A DNA stretch of 36,839 nt from Treponema sp. Lineage in GTDB: Bacteria; Spirochaetota; Spirochaetia; Treponematales; Breznakiellaceae. The DNA lies in the NCBI GenBank assembly GCA_031260245.1, contig JAIRKH010000020.1:1-36839 (forward strand), in the 5' to 3' direction. Shown piece by piece: positions 9,225 through 19,423 of the stretch (positions within the stretch are counted from its first letter, which is position 1; each line of letters begins with the position of its first letter). Made by a program: the position numbers and the translations under genes. The notes beneath the pieces are model-generated. The model was not told where the DNA came from, made no database searches, and saw only the letters and a program-made list of their open reading frames with translations.

Positions 9225-9922
9225 TCTTTTTTATTCTCCACAATGGAAATATGGGTCTTGATTTCAGGACTGTCCGGCGCTTTTGACAAAGCTTTGTAGA
9301 GGTACTTCTTAGCGTCCGGGATTCTGCCGTCCATGAAATAAGCCCATCCCAAAGAATCAAGATAAACCGGATTGTTCGGCGCTTTTTCCACGGCTTTCTT
9401 ACAGAACCGGATGCCGCGCCGGGCGTCTTTACCGCTGTCCGCGAGTATAAAGCCGAGTCCGTTGAGAGCGGTCAGATTGTCCGCGTCAACGGAGAGCGCC
9501 TTCTCGTACCATTCAATGGCCCGCGGGAAGGCGCTCTGGCACCACGCCGCGTAAGCCATGGTCGCGTAGAGTTGCGCGGATTCAAAGCCGTTGTTCAAGA
9601 GTATGGTAAGCTCGTATTCGGCCATTTTCGCGTTTCTACTCATTATGTAAACGTAAGCCAAGGTCATTCTACATTGGTAAACGCGCGTGCTCTCATGGGA
9701 TTCGCTTATGAATTTTTCCAAATACGGTACCGCTTCCTCGTAATGTTTGAGTTTCGCGTAACAGAGCCCGATGTAATACATAAATTCCTTTTTTTCTACG
9801 TCGCTGTGGGTCCGCACGCGAAGAAATACGTCAAGCGCGTTCTTCCAATCGCTTTTCTTAAAAAGAGCTATACCTTCTTGTAACCCCGCAGTCGTTGCAT
9901 TATGCTGTTCTTCCATACTCAT
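9221..9922 (-). CDS. TPR-repeat protein
   Basis: Repeated TPR-like helices (AIEWYEKALSVDADNLTALNGLGFILADSGK; NPVYLDSLGWAYFMDGRIPDAKKYLYKAL). Confidence 0.8.
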   Translation of the reverse strand: MSMEEQHNATTAGLQEGIALFKKSDWKNALDVFLRVRTHSDVEKKEFMYYIGLCYAKLKHYEEAVPYLEKFISESHESTRVYQCRMTLAYVYIMSRNAKMAEYELTILLNNGFESAQLYATMAYAAWCQSAFPRAIEWYEKALSVDADNLTALNGLGFILADSGKDARRGIRFCKKAVEKAPNNPVYLDSLGWAYFMDGRIPDAKKYLYKALSKAPDSPEIKTHISIVENKKE

Positions 9923-9958
9923 CCTCTCTCCTTAATTAGAGAATAATGTTGTAATTTT

Positions 9959-10747
9959 CTATTTGCGATTCATCCTCTGTTCCGGTCTAGACTCTACAGC
10001 CGCGTGTCCGGGAGCATCTGGACATAAGCCTCTCTGCACGACTGGGTGAATAAACACCGCGCTTATAGAGGCTTTGTTCCGTGAGACCGCGTCGTAATCC
10101 GAACCGGGTTCTGATTCCGCGGAAGACGTCCCCGCGTCCATAAAGCAGTAACGTTTACGGTCAGGAGCGTCAAATAGCTTTATCTTATCCGGGTAATACC
10201 TCCGCACAGGAAACGTCAGCTCATAGCCGTCGGGTCCCTGCGGCGTATTGGGGAGATTCACGTTGAGGAACACGTCCGGATTCCATAAGCCTACGAATTC
10301 TTCCAGATGTTGAACCGAATAAGCTATCGCCGCGTCCCAGAAAGCCGTCTTTTCCCCGTCTCGTACCAGCGAAAAAGCCGCGGATGGAATGCCGTGTAGG
10401 ACGGCTTGGCGAGCCGCGGCGGCCGTCCCCGAATAGATAATATCGGTACCCAAGTTTGCGCCGTTGTTTATGCCGGACACGACAAAGTCAATCGAACAGC
10501 CCAAGGCGTCCATCGCGCCCATCATCACACAGTCCGCCGGCGTACCAGAACACGCCCACACATTCTCCGCCTGCTTTTTGAGGCGCACCGGACCAGATAG
10601 GAAGGTTATATGGTGGGAAAAACCCGACCGTTCCCCATCTGGCGCTATGACAAACAAAGTATGCCCCGATAGCTCCCGCAAAGCCTCCGCAAAGCGGGTA
10701 AAAAATATAAAGTCAATGCCGTCGTCGTTCGTTAAAAGTATATTCAT
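9959..10747 (-). CDS. surE: 5'/3'-nucleotidase SurE
   Basis: MNILLTNDDGID...APDGERSGFSHHIT...GTPADCV...SGINNGANLGTDIIYSGTAAAARQA. Confidence 0.93.
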   Translation of the reverse strand: MNILLTNDDGIDFIFFTRFAEALRELSGHTLFVIAPDGERSGFSHHITFLSGPVRLKKQAENVWACSGTPADCVMMGAMDALGCSIDFVVSGINNGANLGTDIIYSGTAAAARQAVLHGIPSAAFSLVRDGEKTAFWDAAIAYSVQHLEEFVGLWNPDVFLNVNLPNTPQGPDGYELTFPVRRYYPDKIKLFDAPDRKRYCFMDAGTSSAESEPGSDYDAVSRNKASISAVFIHPVVQRGLCPDAPGHAAVESRPEQRMNRK

Positions 10748-10752
10748 CGTTT

Positions 10753-11907
10753 TTATTCCACCACTCTCGCTCCGTCAGCAGTATCCATCTCATATATTAT
10801 CGGACGAAAACCGAAGATTCTCTCATAATCTTCAAGCCGTTTTTGGTAATCCGCTATGGCGTTAGTCTTGATGAATACGTACGTACATCCGCCGAAACCC
10901 AAGCCTGTCATACGAGAACCCGCGACGCCTTCTGTTTCTTGGCTACGCTTGACGAGCCAGTCGATTTCCGGGCAGGACACCTCAAGCAAGTCGCGCAAGC
11001 CTTCGTGTGAATGGAACAAAGCCCGCGACAAGTTCTGGACGTCGTGTTTCTTGATAGCTTCTTCCACTTCGGGCACGCGCTTTAGTTCCTGCACTACGAA
11101 GAAACTCCGTCTTCTTATGGTCTCCGAAAGATCCCCGTCCGCCTCGATGAAATCCGCCGACGTAAAGTCCTTGAAGCCGATTCCTGGTCTATGTTGGGAA
11201 AGAATTTCAAGTCCCTTCCGTATGTCGTGCCGTCTCTGACGTAGTTCCTGTTCTACGTCAATACGCGGCACCCGTGAATCTAGAATCAGAATTTTATATC
11301 CGTCGAGATTTGTTTGAATGTACCGGACGTCCCTAGTACTTTCGTCAAAAATCATAAAACACCCCTTTCTGGCGTTCATTATGATTTCATAATCAACAAG
11401 CGAAGCGCCTTTGCCCAGAAAGATTTCCCGTACCCGCGCCAGCCTTGCAACCAGGTCGCGGTTGTTTATATTGGCGTGGAAAAGCTTCCGCAGGGCGACG
11501 GCCGTCGCCGCCTCGACGGCCGTCGAAGAGGCAAGCCCGATTTGCCGAGGGACGTCTCCGTCAATGGTGAAGTTTAATCCTCTATCTATGAAGCCCATCC
11601 GCACGAAAAGTTGAATGGCGACCTTGATGTAGTTGGACCACCGGTCTTCGCGTTTGTATTTAAGGTTTGTCAATGTAGCGCGTTTACGCTCGTCAAGAGC
11701 AACCGCGTAAAAACGAAACGAGGCGTCTTTACGGACGCTCACGGCAACACGGATATAACGATCGATAGCCGTGGATAAAAACAGTCCCGCTCTCGGTTCC
11801 CCGTGGTCGCCAAGTAAATGAACCCGTCCGGGCGCCTCTGCAATGACAAGCGGTTCGGATTGGTCGTATTCCTCGCGATGAATCTGACCGATTCCTAATG
11901 TATTCAC
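10753..11907 (-). CDS. Galactokinase-like GHMP sugar kinase
   Basis: APGRVHLLGDHGEPRAG, IDGDVPRQIGLASSTAVEAATAVAL (GHMP GLxSS loop), GSRMTGLGFGGCTYVFI. Confidence 0.8.
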   Translation of the reverse strand: MNTLGIGQIHREEYDQSEPLVIAEAPGRVHLLGDHGEPRAGLFLSTAIDRYIRVAVSVRKDASFRFYAVALDERKRATLTNLKYKREDRWSNYIKVAIQLFVRMGFIDRGLNFTIDGDVPRQIGLASSTAVEAATAVALRKLFHANINNRDLVARLARVREIFLGKGASLVDYEIIMNARKGCFMIFDESTRDVRYIQTNLDGYKILILDSRVPRIDVEQELRQRRHDIRKGLEILSQHRPGIGFKDFTSADFIEADGDLSETIRRRSFFVVQELKRVPEVEEAIKKHDVQNLSRALFHSHEGLRDLLEVSCPEIDWLVKRSQETEGVAGSRMTGLGFGGCTYVFIKTNAIADYQKRLEDYERIFGFRPIIYEMDTADGARVVE

Positions 11908-12078
11908 CCCTTGCCTCCGTTTAGTTTCAGCGTTATTTAAGATAAGAAAACGCCGTTCATTAACCGACGCTCGCCTTAACGCCTTCTTTTATAATACATG
12001 AAAACGAAATTTTATTCAATAAATTGCGGAAATATTTTTAAAAATTATAAAACCCGCCCGCTTCTCCGCTTCTATCGC

Positions 12079-12107
12079 TTGCCATGACTCTGTAAATTCT
12101 ATATAAT
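12079..12107 (+). promoter_or_regulatory. Near-consensus sigma70 promoter, TTGCCA-N17-TATAAT
   Basis: TTGCCA 12079-12084; TATAAT 12102-12107; ATG begins at 12114. Confidence 0.65.
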
Positions 12108-12113
12108 TCGCTT

Positions 12114-13739
12114 ATGGGAATAAAAAAATACTTTTTATCTTTTCTTTATATCGTTTCTTTTACTTTGACGGGAGCGCTCAACGCCCAGGTCGTTCACGAC
12201 CCAAATGACGCGCTCTACAAAGACATAGATAAATGGTCAATAATGAGCTATATCACCCGGCCCCTGCCGCTGGTACGCCCGTATCCGAGTCAGCTATTGG
12301 ACGTATTTTTTGACGAAGTACTTGAAAAGGGCTCTTTTGAGGCGCGGGAGAAAGCCGCGAAATACAAAGCGGCGATTTCGCCGAACGCGCGGCTCTTCCA
12401 TGTGGGACTGACAGTCGGCGTTAACGGAAAAGACGGCGACTCCTCAATCCTATTGGCGCCTTTCGCGGATGGAACCATCCGCATCCGGGATTGGATCAGC
12501 GCCAGCTACGCCCTGTTTGGATGGGCTTCGACCGAGAAGCCCGGCGAAGAGTTCAAGGTTCCGGGCGCGTGGTCGCCCTTCCCGGACTTCATACCGGACG
12601 ACGCCAATATCGGGGACTTTAAGCTCTACCAGAACTGGACATCGATGGCCGCCATTGGGAAAAGCGATTTTTACTTACAGGCGGGTATAAGCCGCTCGTC
12701 AGTCGGACCCTTCTATGATAACGGCGTGATTGTGGGACCCCAAGCCGGACGCGCTGGACATATCGGCGTTAACTTCTCCGCTCAAAAATGGTCGTTTGAG
12801 GCGCTATTTCTAGGACTCACCGCATCGGACGACTTCGGCGACGGCACGTTTACCGAAAAATACCTCGTCTTTCATGCGTTCAACTTCTATCCCTGGCGGA
12901 ATTTTGAATTCGGCTTTCAGGAATCGGTCGGATGGGGCGGCCGCTTTGAACCGCTCTACATTATCCCGTTTACATGGCTCTTTTCAGCGCAGTCGCTCGG
13001 CGATTTCAGCGACAATTCCTTCATGGGCTTCCACGTTAGGTGGGATTTACCCCATAACGTCAGGCTTTTGGGGCAATTATACATCGACGACTTTCAGTTT
13101 AATGACTTCATCCGTCTCAAATGGAACACAAAATACAAGTTCGCGGGCGAGGCGGGCGTGGTTTGGACGCGAGAATACGGCGTCTTTTCGTCTCTCGCCG
13201 CGGATTACACTATGGTCTTCCCTTACATGTATTCGCACTGGAACGACCCCAAAGAGCCAGCTAGCGGCAGTTACGTTCCGGGCAAGCCGAATTATATTGT
13301 ATATTCTCACCGCGGTAGGAATCTAGGAACGGACCTGGAGCCGAATTCGCACCGTTTTTCTCTACGGACGACGTGGAGAACCTTGCCTGATTTGAATATC
13401 ACCGCCTCGTTCTACTTCACCCAACACGGTAACGCCTCGGAAAACGTCGCTGAGGACAACCATGATAAACCCGGCGAGCGGCACGACGGTACTATTTGGG
13501 ACGACGGGGACACGGCGGACGGCAGTAATTATAAAGTCGTTCGGTTTCTGACTCAAGACGTGATTGATACCCGCGTCGCCGCGGGAATCGGCGTCCACTG
13601 GGATCTACCGTTCTCCTCCTTTGGCGTCTTCTCGCTGAATATGGAGTATACGTTTGAGTACGGATGGAATCGCAACCTCGTTAAAGACGCCGACGGCGTC
13701 GCTAATTACTGGAGCGCGAGCGGGTCATGGCGGTTCTAA
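12114..13739 (+). CDS. Candidate outer-membrane beta-barrel protein
   Basis: Signal peptide ...LTGALNAQ; alternating aromatic beta-strand pattern; ends ...ANYWSASGSWRF (terminal Phe beta-signal-like). Confidence 0.6.
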   Translation: MGIKKYFLSFLYIVSFTLTGALNAQVVHDPNDALYKDIDKWSIMSYITRPLPLVRPYPSQLLDVFFDEVLEKGSFEAREKAAKYKAAISPNARLFHVGLTVGVNGKDGDSSILLAPFADGTIRIRDWISASYALFGWASTEKPGEEFKVPGAWSPFPDFIPDDANIGDFKLYQNWTSMAAIGKSDFYLQAGISRSSVGPFYDNGVIVGPQAGRAGHIGVNFSAQKWSFEALFLGLTASDDFGDGTFTEKYLVFHAFNFYPWRNFEFGFQESVGWGGRFEPLYIIPFTWLFSAQSLGDFSDNSFMGFHVRWDLPHNVRLLGQLYIDDFQFNDFIRLKWNTKYKFAGEAGVVWTREYGVFSSLAADYTMVFPYMYSHWNDPKEPASGSYVPGKPNYIVYSHRGRNLGTDLEPNSHRFSLRTTWRTLPDLNITASFYFTQHGNASENVAEDNHDKPGERHDGTIWDDGDTADGSNYKVVRFLTQDVIDTRVAAGIGVHWDLPFSSFGVFSLNMEYTFEYGWNRNLVKDADGVANYWSASGSWRF

Positions 13740-15061
13740 CGCAGGTTGAGCTTATACGAGAGGCTTTTCACTATCAGAGTCGTTTTGACGGCGCCACAAT
13801 GGTGTTTAAGATTGACTGCCCAGTCGCCGAAGACCCGCGTTTCCCTTCTTTGGTACGAGATATGGCGTTGCTGTCAAAAACTGGCTTTCGCGTCATTATC
13901 GTCGCTGGCGCGAAGGAACGCATAGACGCGGTTTTACAAGAATACAATATGGCGTCGAGCTACCGCAACCATGTCCGCGTTACGCCTTCTACGATGTTGC
14001 CTTTTGTGGAGATGGCGGCGTTTCATGCGGCGACTCGTTTTATGACGCTTTCCGCGAGCCGTGTCGACGCGGTTATCGGCAATTTCGTGCGCGCGCGGGG
14101 ATTGGGCGTGATTAACGGCGTTGACATGGGGCATACAGGCTTTGTGGAGAAGGTATTGGTAGACTCGCTTGAGCGGACGTTGCGACAAGGCATGACGCCG
14201 ATTCTGCCCTGTATTGGGTGGAGTCCCGCGGGTAAGACATACAACGTGGCGAGCGACGACATCGCCCTTGCCGTTTCCGCGGCGCTTGGAGCGGCGAAAC
14301 TCTTCATCGTTTCGATTAGCGGCGGGTTAAAATCGGGCGCGTATATTCTGCCGCCTCATGTGGAACGTTCCGAGGTTGACGACGCGGGGCGCGTGGTACG
14401 TTTGACTCCACAGGAAGCTGAATTCATCCTCGTAGCGAACAAGGACAGGTCCGACGACAAACCCTTGGTTGACTTAAGTCTCGCGCTGAAGGCGTCGAAA
14501 GCCGGCGTGGAGCGGGCGCATATAATTGACGGCAGGGAAGACGGAGCGGTCTTGCGGGAGCTTTTCTCCAACATGGGGGTAGGCACTATGGTTTATACAG
14601 ACGAATACGAGTCGATTCGGGCGCTCAAGAGTTCGGACGTGCCTGACGTTCTGCGGCTCATGGAACCGCTTATGCAGACCGGCGCGTTGATTCGGCGGAC
14701 GCCTGAGCAGATTCAGGAGAAGAAGGACGATTACTTCGTCATTGAAATCGACGGTTCTGTGCGAGCTTGCGCGGCGCTTCACGACTGGGGAGAGCGACAG
14801 GCGGAAATCGCCGCGCTCGCCACGGACCCTACGTTTACCATGCTTGGACTTGGGCGGCGCATCGTGCGATTTCTGCTTGAGAAAGCCAAACAAAGCGATT
14901 TCCGTCGCGTGTTCGTACTTACGACTCATACGCACGATTGGTTTGAAGCCCTCGGCTTCACGCTGACTTCTGTTGAAAGCCTACCGCCGCGCCGCGTACG
15001 ACTCTACGACCAGAACAGGAAAAGCAAAGTTTTTGCGGTGGAATTCGGAAACGAAAAATGA
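13727..15061 (+). CDS. argA: Amino-acid N-acetyltransferase (N-acetylglutamate synthase, ArgA type: AAK plus GNAT domains)
   Basis: AAK-like N-domain (MVFKIDCPVAEDPRFPSLVRDMALLSKTGFRVIIVAGA) and C-terminal GNAT (ALHDWGERQAEIAALATDPTFTMLGLGRRIVRFLLEKA). Confidence 0.8.
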   Translation: MAVLTQVELIREAFHYQSRFDGATMVFKIDCPVAEDPRFPSLVRDMALLSKTGFRVIIVAGAKERIDAVLQEYNMASSYRNHVRVTPSTMLPFVEMAAFHAATRFMTLSASRVDAVIGNFVRARGLGVINGVDMGHTGFVEKVLVDSLERTLRQGMTPILPCIGWSPAGKTYNVASDDIALAVSAALGAAKLFIVSISGGLKSGAYILPPHVERSEVDDAGRVVRLTPQEAEFILVANKDRSDDKPLVDLSLALKASKAGVERAHIIDGREDGAVLRELFSNMGVGTMVYTDEYESIRALKSSDVPDVLRLMEPLMQTGALIRRTPEQIQEKKDDYFVIEIDGSVRACAALHDWGERQAEIAALATDPTFTMLGLGRRIVRFLLEKAKQSDFRRVFVLTTHTHDWFEALGFTLTSVESLPPRRVRLYDQNRKSKVFAVEFGNEK

Positions 15062-15672
15062 AAGAATATTTAGAGACGGTAACATTGGGGGCTTCTTTTT
15101 CAAAAGACAGCGCCCCGCGGTTTATGACCTTGATTGAAAAGACGAAGACGCGAACCATAGTATTACAGGCGCTCATGGTTTCCTTAGCCCTCAACTTCCC
15201 CATAATGTTCAGCATAGCGCGGCTCTCGCCGTATCAAGTCTTTTCCAGACTCTACGCGGAGAACTTCGTTTCGTCCCTCCCGGACGATATGCGGGCGCGA
15301 ATGGAGGCGAACACGGACTCCGAAGGATTCGTCATAGACGAGTCCGCGCATGAGCGAATCGTGGAGGACTTTAATACGGCGATGATACAGAACGATTACG
15401 GCAAGATAGCGACCGCGCTCATGGGCATAGGGTTTCTTTTGGTTCTTGTCTTACAGACCGCGTTTTATCTAGCGGCTAGTTTTTGCATGGGACTGCAACG
15501 AATGGTTATCGCGCCGTTGTCGTTTCGTTCCCGCGTTGGAATACTGGCGTTTTCTTCCACGCTTCCGGTATTCGTCGCGGCGCTCATAGGGTTATGGATG
15601 CCGACGCTCCACATCGTCGTGTTTTATTTCGCGGTCATATTCATTGGGTTCTGGCGAAGTAAACACGCGTAA
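15058..15672 (+). CDS. Integral membrane protein, DUF1189-like
   Basis: Several TM helices; overlaps argA stop by 4 nt; family assignment tentative. Confidence 0.5.
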   Translation: MKEYLETVTLGASFSKDSAPRFMTLIEKTKTRTIVLQALMVSLALNFPIMFSIARLSPYQVFSRLYAENFVSSLPDDMRARMEANTDSEGFVIDESAHERIVEDFNTAMIQNDYGKIATALMGIGFLLVLVLQTAFYLAASFCMGLQRMVIAPLSFRSRVGILAFSSTLPVFVAALIGLWMPTLHIVVFYFAVIFIGFWRSKHA

Positions 15673-15827
15673 TAAACGGACTCGCCGCGATTATGGCGCG
15701 AAACGCCGTACATCCTGAATTAGATTCGCGCAATTCGTCGACTTTTCTATTTAGGGAAAATAACTTATAGATTTACATAGTAACTGACGCCTATTATTTG
15801 CCATAATTTATCTAAAAGAGGAAACAA

Positions 15828-17501
15828 ATGATAAGACATTTTTACCTTAAACGACGCCGTTGGGCGTTGCTTATTGCGACGGCGGCGCTTGCGCTGTTCG
15901 CCTCGTGCGCCAAGAAAGGCGAAGACGCGGCCGCAAGCGGCGATCCTGATTATCCCATCAACATTTCTATCTTTTCTATGGCTACGGCTCAACAACCGCC
16001 GTCCGACAACAAAATCTACAAATGGATAGCGGATAACCTTCATGTCACCTTCACCTGGGACATTCTCGTAGGCGAAAAGGATCAGAAAATCGGCGTTATG
16101 ATAGCCAGCGGCGATTATCCCGACCTCCTCGACGTTGACAGCGACAAGTTCTACGAAGCGGGCGCGCTCGTCCCGCTCGACGACCTTATCGACAAACACG
16201 CGCCCCGCCTCAAGAAACATTACGCGGAGGCGTGGGAAAAAATGAAAGCCGATGACGGCAAGGTCTACGTCTTGCCAGTCTGGGGCGTTATGAGCGGTAT
16301 CGACCATAGCGCGTGGTACGGCGACTCGGCGCTTTGGGCGCAAAAGGAAGTCTTAAAAGAATTCGGATACCCAAAAATCAAAACAATGGACGAGTATTTC
16401 GATATCCTCATCAAATATAAGGAAAGATACCCCACGATAGACGGTATGCCGACCATCGGGTTCACCATCTTAACCTATGACTGGCGCTCGTTCTGCCTCA
16501 TAAACCCGCCGAACTTCCTCGCGGGCTATCCCAACGACGGCAATGGAACCGTTGACCCGGTTACACACGAATACAAGGTTTTCCTGTACCAGGATATTTC
16601 CAAACGCTGGTTCAAGAAATTAAACGAATTGAACGCGGTCGGGCTCATAGATCGCTCCTGTTTCGTGGACAACTACGACCAATATCTGGCGAAGATCTCG
16701 TCAGGGCGGGTTCTTGGCTTCCACGATCAGGCGTGGCAGTTCCAAAACGCGGAAGCCACGCTCGCAAACCAAGGAATGTACAACCGCACCTACGCTCCGC
16801 TTCCTATCGTATTTGACGAATCTATCCGCCCGCGTTACCGCAACCGCAAACTCCCCAACATAGGTCAGGGCATCGGTATCAGCGTCAAGGCGAAGGATCC
16901 TGCGCGTATCGTCAGGTTCTTGGACGCTCAACTCGCGGACGATGTACAAAAAATAATCGGCTACTACGGTATTTTGGGCGAGGATTATCAGTTGGACGAA
17001 GATGGAACGCCGTATCGTACGGAAACCCAACGGCTTCAGCAAGAGGATGGGGTATGGATACTCCACAACCAAGCCGCGCTGTGGCGAAGCCACGCGCCCA
17101 AAATTGAAGGCTCCTATGACGACGGACTTCCTTCCAACATTGCGGACATATTCGGGGAACGCGAGGCGCTTATGAAATCCGAGGATAAGGAGTTGTGGAC
17201 CGCCTATGGGGTCGAGAGTCACGCGGGACTCATGGACCCAGACCCGCCGCCAAATTCCGTATGGTTTCCTACATGGCAAATCAACACCCCGGACGGCTCC
17301 GACGCGCAAATGGCGTGGCAAAAAGCCGAAGAACTCTACCGCAAATACCTTCCTCGCATCATTCTCGGAAGACCAGATAGGTTTGAAGATCTATGGCAGG
17401 AATATATCAGCGAACTGAGTCAAGTAGGGCTTGAAAAATACGAGGCTTTCTATCAGAACGCGGTCAATGAACGCGTCAGGAAATGGAGTCCGAAAGATTA
17501 A
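15828..17501 (+). CDS. ABC sugar transporter extracellular binding lipoprotein (family 1-like)
   Basis: Lipobox LFASCAKKG; SBP_bac_1-like sequence; immediately upstream of two sugar permease genes. Confidence 0.85.
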   Translation: MIRHFYLKRRRWALLIATAALALFASCAKKGEDAAASGDPDYPINISIFSMATAQQPPSDNKIYKWIADNLHVTFTWDILVGEKDQKIGVMIASGDYPDLLDVDSDKFYEAGALVPLDDLIDKHAPRLKKHYAEAWEKMKADDGKVYVLPVWGVMSGIDHSAWYGDSALWAQKEVLKEFGYPKIKTMDEYFDILIKYKERYPTIDGMPTIGFTILTYDWRSFCLINPPNFLAGYPNDGNGTVDPVTHEYKVFLYQDISKRWFKKLNELNAVGLIDRSCFVDNYDQYLAKISSGRVLGFHDQAWQFQNAEATLANQGMYNRTYAPLPIVFDESIRPRYRNRKLPNIGQGIGISVKAKDPARIVRFLDAQLADDVQKIIGYYGILGEDYQLDEDGTPYRTETQRLQQEDGVWILHNQAALWRSHAPKIEGSYDDGLPSNIADIFGEREALMKSEDKELWTAYGVESHAGLMDPDPPPNSVWFPTWQINTPDGSDAQMAWQKAEELYRKYLPRIILGRPDRFEDLWQEYISELSQVGLEKYEAFYQNAVNERVRKWSPKD

Positions 17502-18436
17502 TGCAAGAAAAACTCCTTAATCAGAACAAAACTTTTAGCGAGAAGCTGTTTTCTCAAAAACAACTTCTCGCTATGTCTCTGCCCTTGATTCTCTACTTGA
17601 TTCTGTTCTCTTATATACCAATTTGGGGCTGGACCATGGCTTTTCAGAACTATAAGCCCGCCCGGGATTTCTTCAGTCAACAATGGGTGGGCTTGAAGTG
17701 GTTTATATTCCTCTTCACTGACAAGGGTTTTCTGCGCGTTCTGCGAAACACCGTCGCTATGAGTTTCATCAATATGACGCTTGGGTACATTACCGCCATC
17801 GTGTTCGCTCTTCTGCTCAACGAGCTAAAAAGCGTCAAGTTCAAGCGAGCGATTCAGACCATTTCTTATCTGCCCCACTTCCTATCGTGGATTATCGTTA
17901 CCGGACTAGTGGCGACTATGCTTTCCGTTGAAAACGGCGCGATCAACGACTTCCTTATGGCGCTCCGTATCATCAAAGAGCCTATTCTGTTTTTAAGCGA
18001 ACCAAAGTACTTCTGGGGCATCGTAGGCTTCACCTACGTGTGGAAGGAAGTCGGGTGGAACACCATCATCTACCTTGCTGCCATTGCGGGCATAGACCCG
18101 GCGCTTTACGAAGCCGCTCAGATAGACGGGTGCAACCGGTATCAGAAAATGTGGTTCATTACCCTCCCGGGCATACGGTCAACCATTATCGTCATGATGA
18201 TAATGAGCCTAGGACACATCCTTGACGCGGGCTTTGAATTGCAATACCTCCTCAAGAACGGACTCATTCAAGACGTCGCGGAAACTATAGACATATACGT
18301 CATAAAGTATGGTATTGAGAATTTCAACTATTCGCTCGCCACGGCCGCGGGTATGTTCAAGAACGTGGTCAACATAAGCCTCATCTTCATAGCGAATAAC
18401 CTCGCCAAGCGTTTCGGAGAGGATAGGCTAATTTAA
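17501..18436 (+). CDS. ABC sugar transporter permease, LplB-like
   Basis: TAATG overlap with SBP stop; EAA motif EAAQIDGCNRYQKMWFITLPGI. Confidence 0.88.
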   Translation: MQEKLLNQNKTFSEKLFSQKQLLAMSLPLILYLILFSYIPIWGWTMAFQNYKPARDFFSQQWVGLKWFIFLFTDKGFLRVLRNTVAMSFINMTLGYITAIVFALLLNELKSVKFKRAIQTISYLPHFLSWIIVTGLVATMLSVENGAINDFLMALRIIKEPILFLSEPKYFWGIVGFTYVWKEVGWNTIIYLAAIAGIDPALYEAAQIDGCNRYQKMWFITLPGIRSTIIVMMIMSLGHILDAGFELQYLLKNGLIQDVAETIDIYVIKYGIENFNYSLATAAGMFKNVVNISLIFIANNLAKRFGEDRLI

Positions 18437-18465
18437 TTACCTAGTTCCGCAATACAGGAGAAAAA

Positions 18466-19377
18466 ATGAACTATTACACAACGTCCAGACTTGAGGAAAA
18501 AATTTTTACCATAGTCAACGTTCTTATTATGCTTATCATCGGGGCGGTGACTCTCTACCCGTTTTGGAACACCATTGCGGTTTCGTTCAACAACGCGACC
18601 GACACCACGCGGGGCGGCGTTACGCTGTGGCCCCGCGTGTTCAGTACGCAAAACTACAAAGCGGTTTTTTCGTCAGGCACCATTTACCACGCCTTCTACA
18701 TATCGGTACTTCGCACCGTTATACAGACTGTTACAGGCGTCTTCTTCACGAGTATGCTCGCCTTCGCCTTGAGCCGCAAGGAATTCGTTCTACGCAAGCC
18801 TTTTACCATTATCATCATCGTGTCTATGTACATCAACGCGGGACTGATTCCCGCGTACTTCCTGATGCGGTCCCTACATCTCATCAACACCTTTTGGGTT
18901 TATGTGGTTCCGGGTATGATAAGCGCGTTTAACTTCGTAGTTATCAGAACATATATGAACAGCCTGCCGGAAAGCATCATCGAGTCCGCGCGTATTGACG
19001 GTTGCGGGGACTTCGTCATCTTCATGCGGATAATTCTGCCCTTGTGCCTGCCAGTTCTAGCGACCATAGCTCTATTCGTGGCTGTGGGCGCGTGGAACTC
19101 TTGGTTCGACACGATGATTTACAATTCAGGACGCGCCAATCTCCATACCTTGCAGTACAAGTTGATGGAATACCTACAATCAAGCCAGAGTCAGGCGAAG
19201 AGCGCGGCGGCCATCGGCGCGATGGGTATGAACCAGGACGCGGCGAACAGCATGGTAACGCCCGTAAGCATACGCGCCGCAATCACGGTTGTCGCGGCTT
19301 TGCCGATTTTAGCGGTCTACCCTTTCCTACAACGCTACTTCGTCGTGGGCTTGAACGTAGGCGGGGTGAAAGAATAA
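18466..19377 (+). CDS. ABC sugar transporter permease, YtcP-like
   Basis: EAA motif ESARIDGCGDFVIFMRIILPLCLPVLATIALF; ends VGGVKE typical of the YtcP family. Confidence 0.88.
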   Translation: MNYYTTSRLEEKIFTIVNVLIMLIIGAVTLYPFWNTIAVSFNNATDTTRGGVTLWPRVFSTQNYKAVFSSGTIYHAFYISVLRTVIQTVTGVFFTSMLAFALSRKEFVLRKPFTIIIIVSMYINAGLIPAYFLMRSLHLINTFWVYVVPGMISAFNFVVIRTYMNSLPESIIESARIDGCGDFVIFMRIILPLCLPVLATIALFVAVGAWNSWFDTMIYNSGRANLHTLQYKLMEYLQSSQSQAKSAAAIGAMGMNQDAANSMVTPVSIRAAITVVAALPILAVYPFLQRYFVVGLNVGGVKE

Positions 19378-19423
19378 CGTTGGCTCTGATACGGACTGTT
19401 TCTATTATAAAGAGGAGAAAAAC

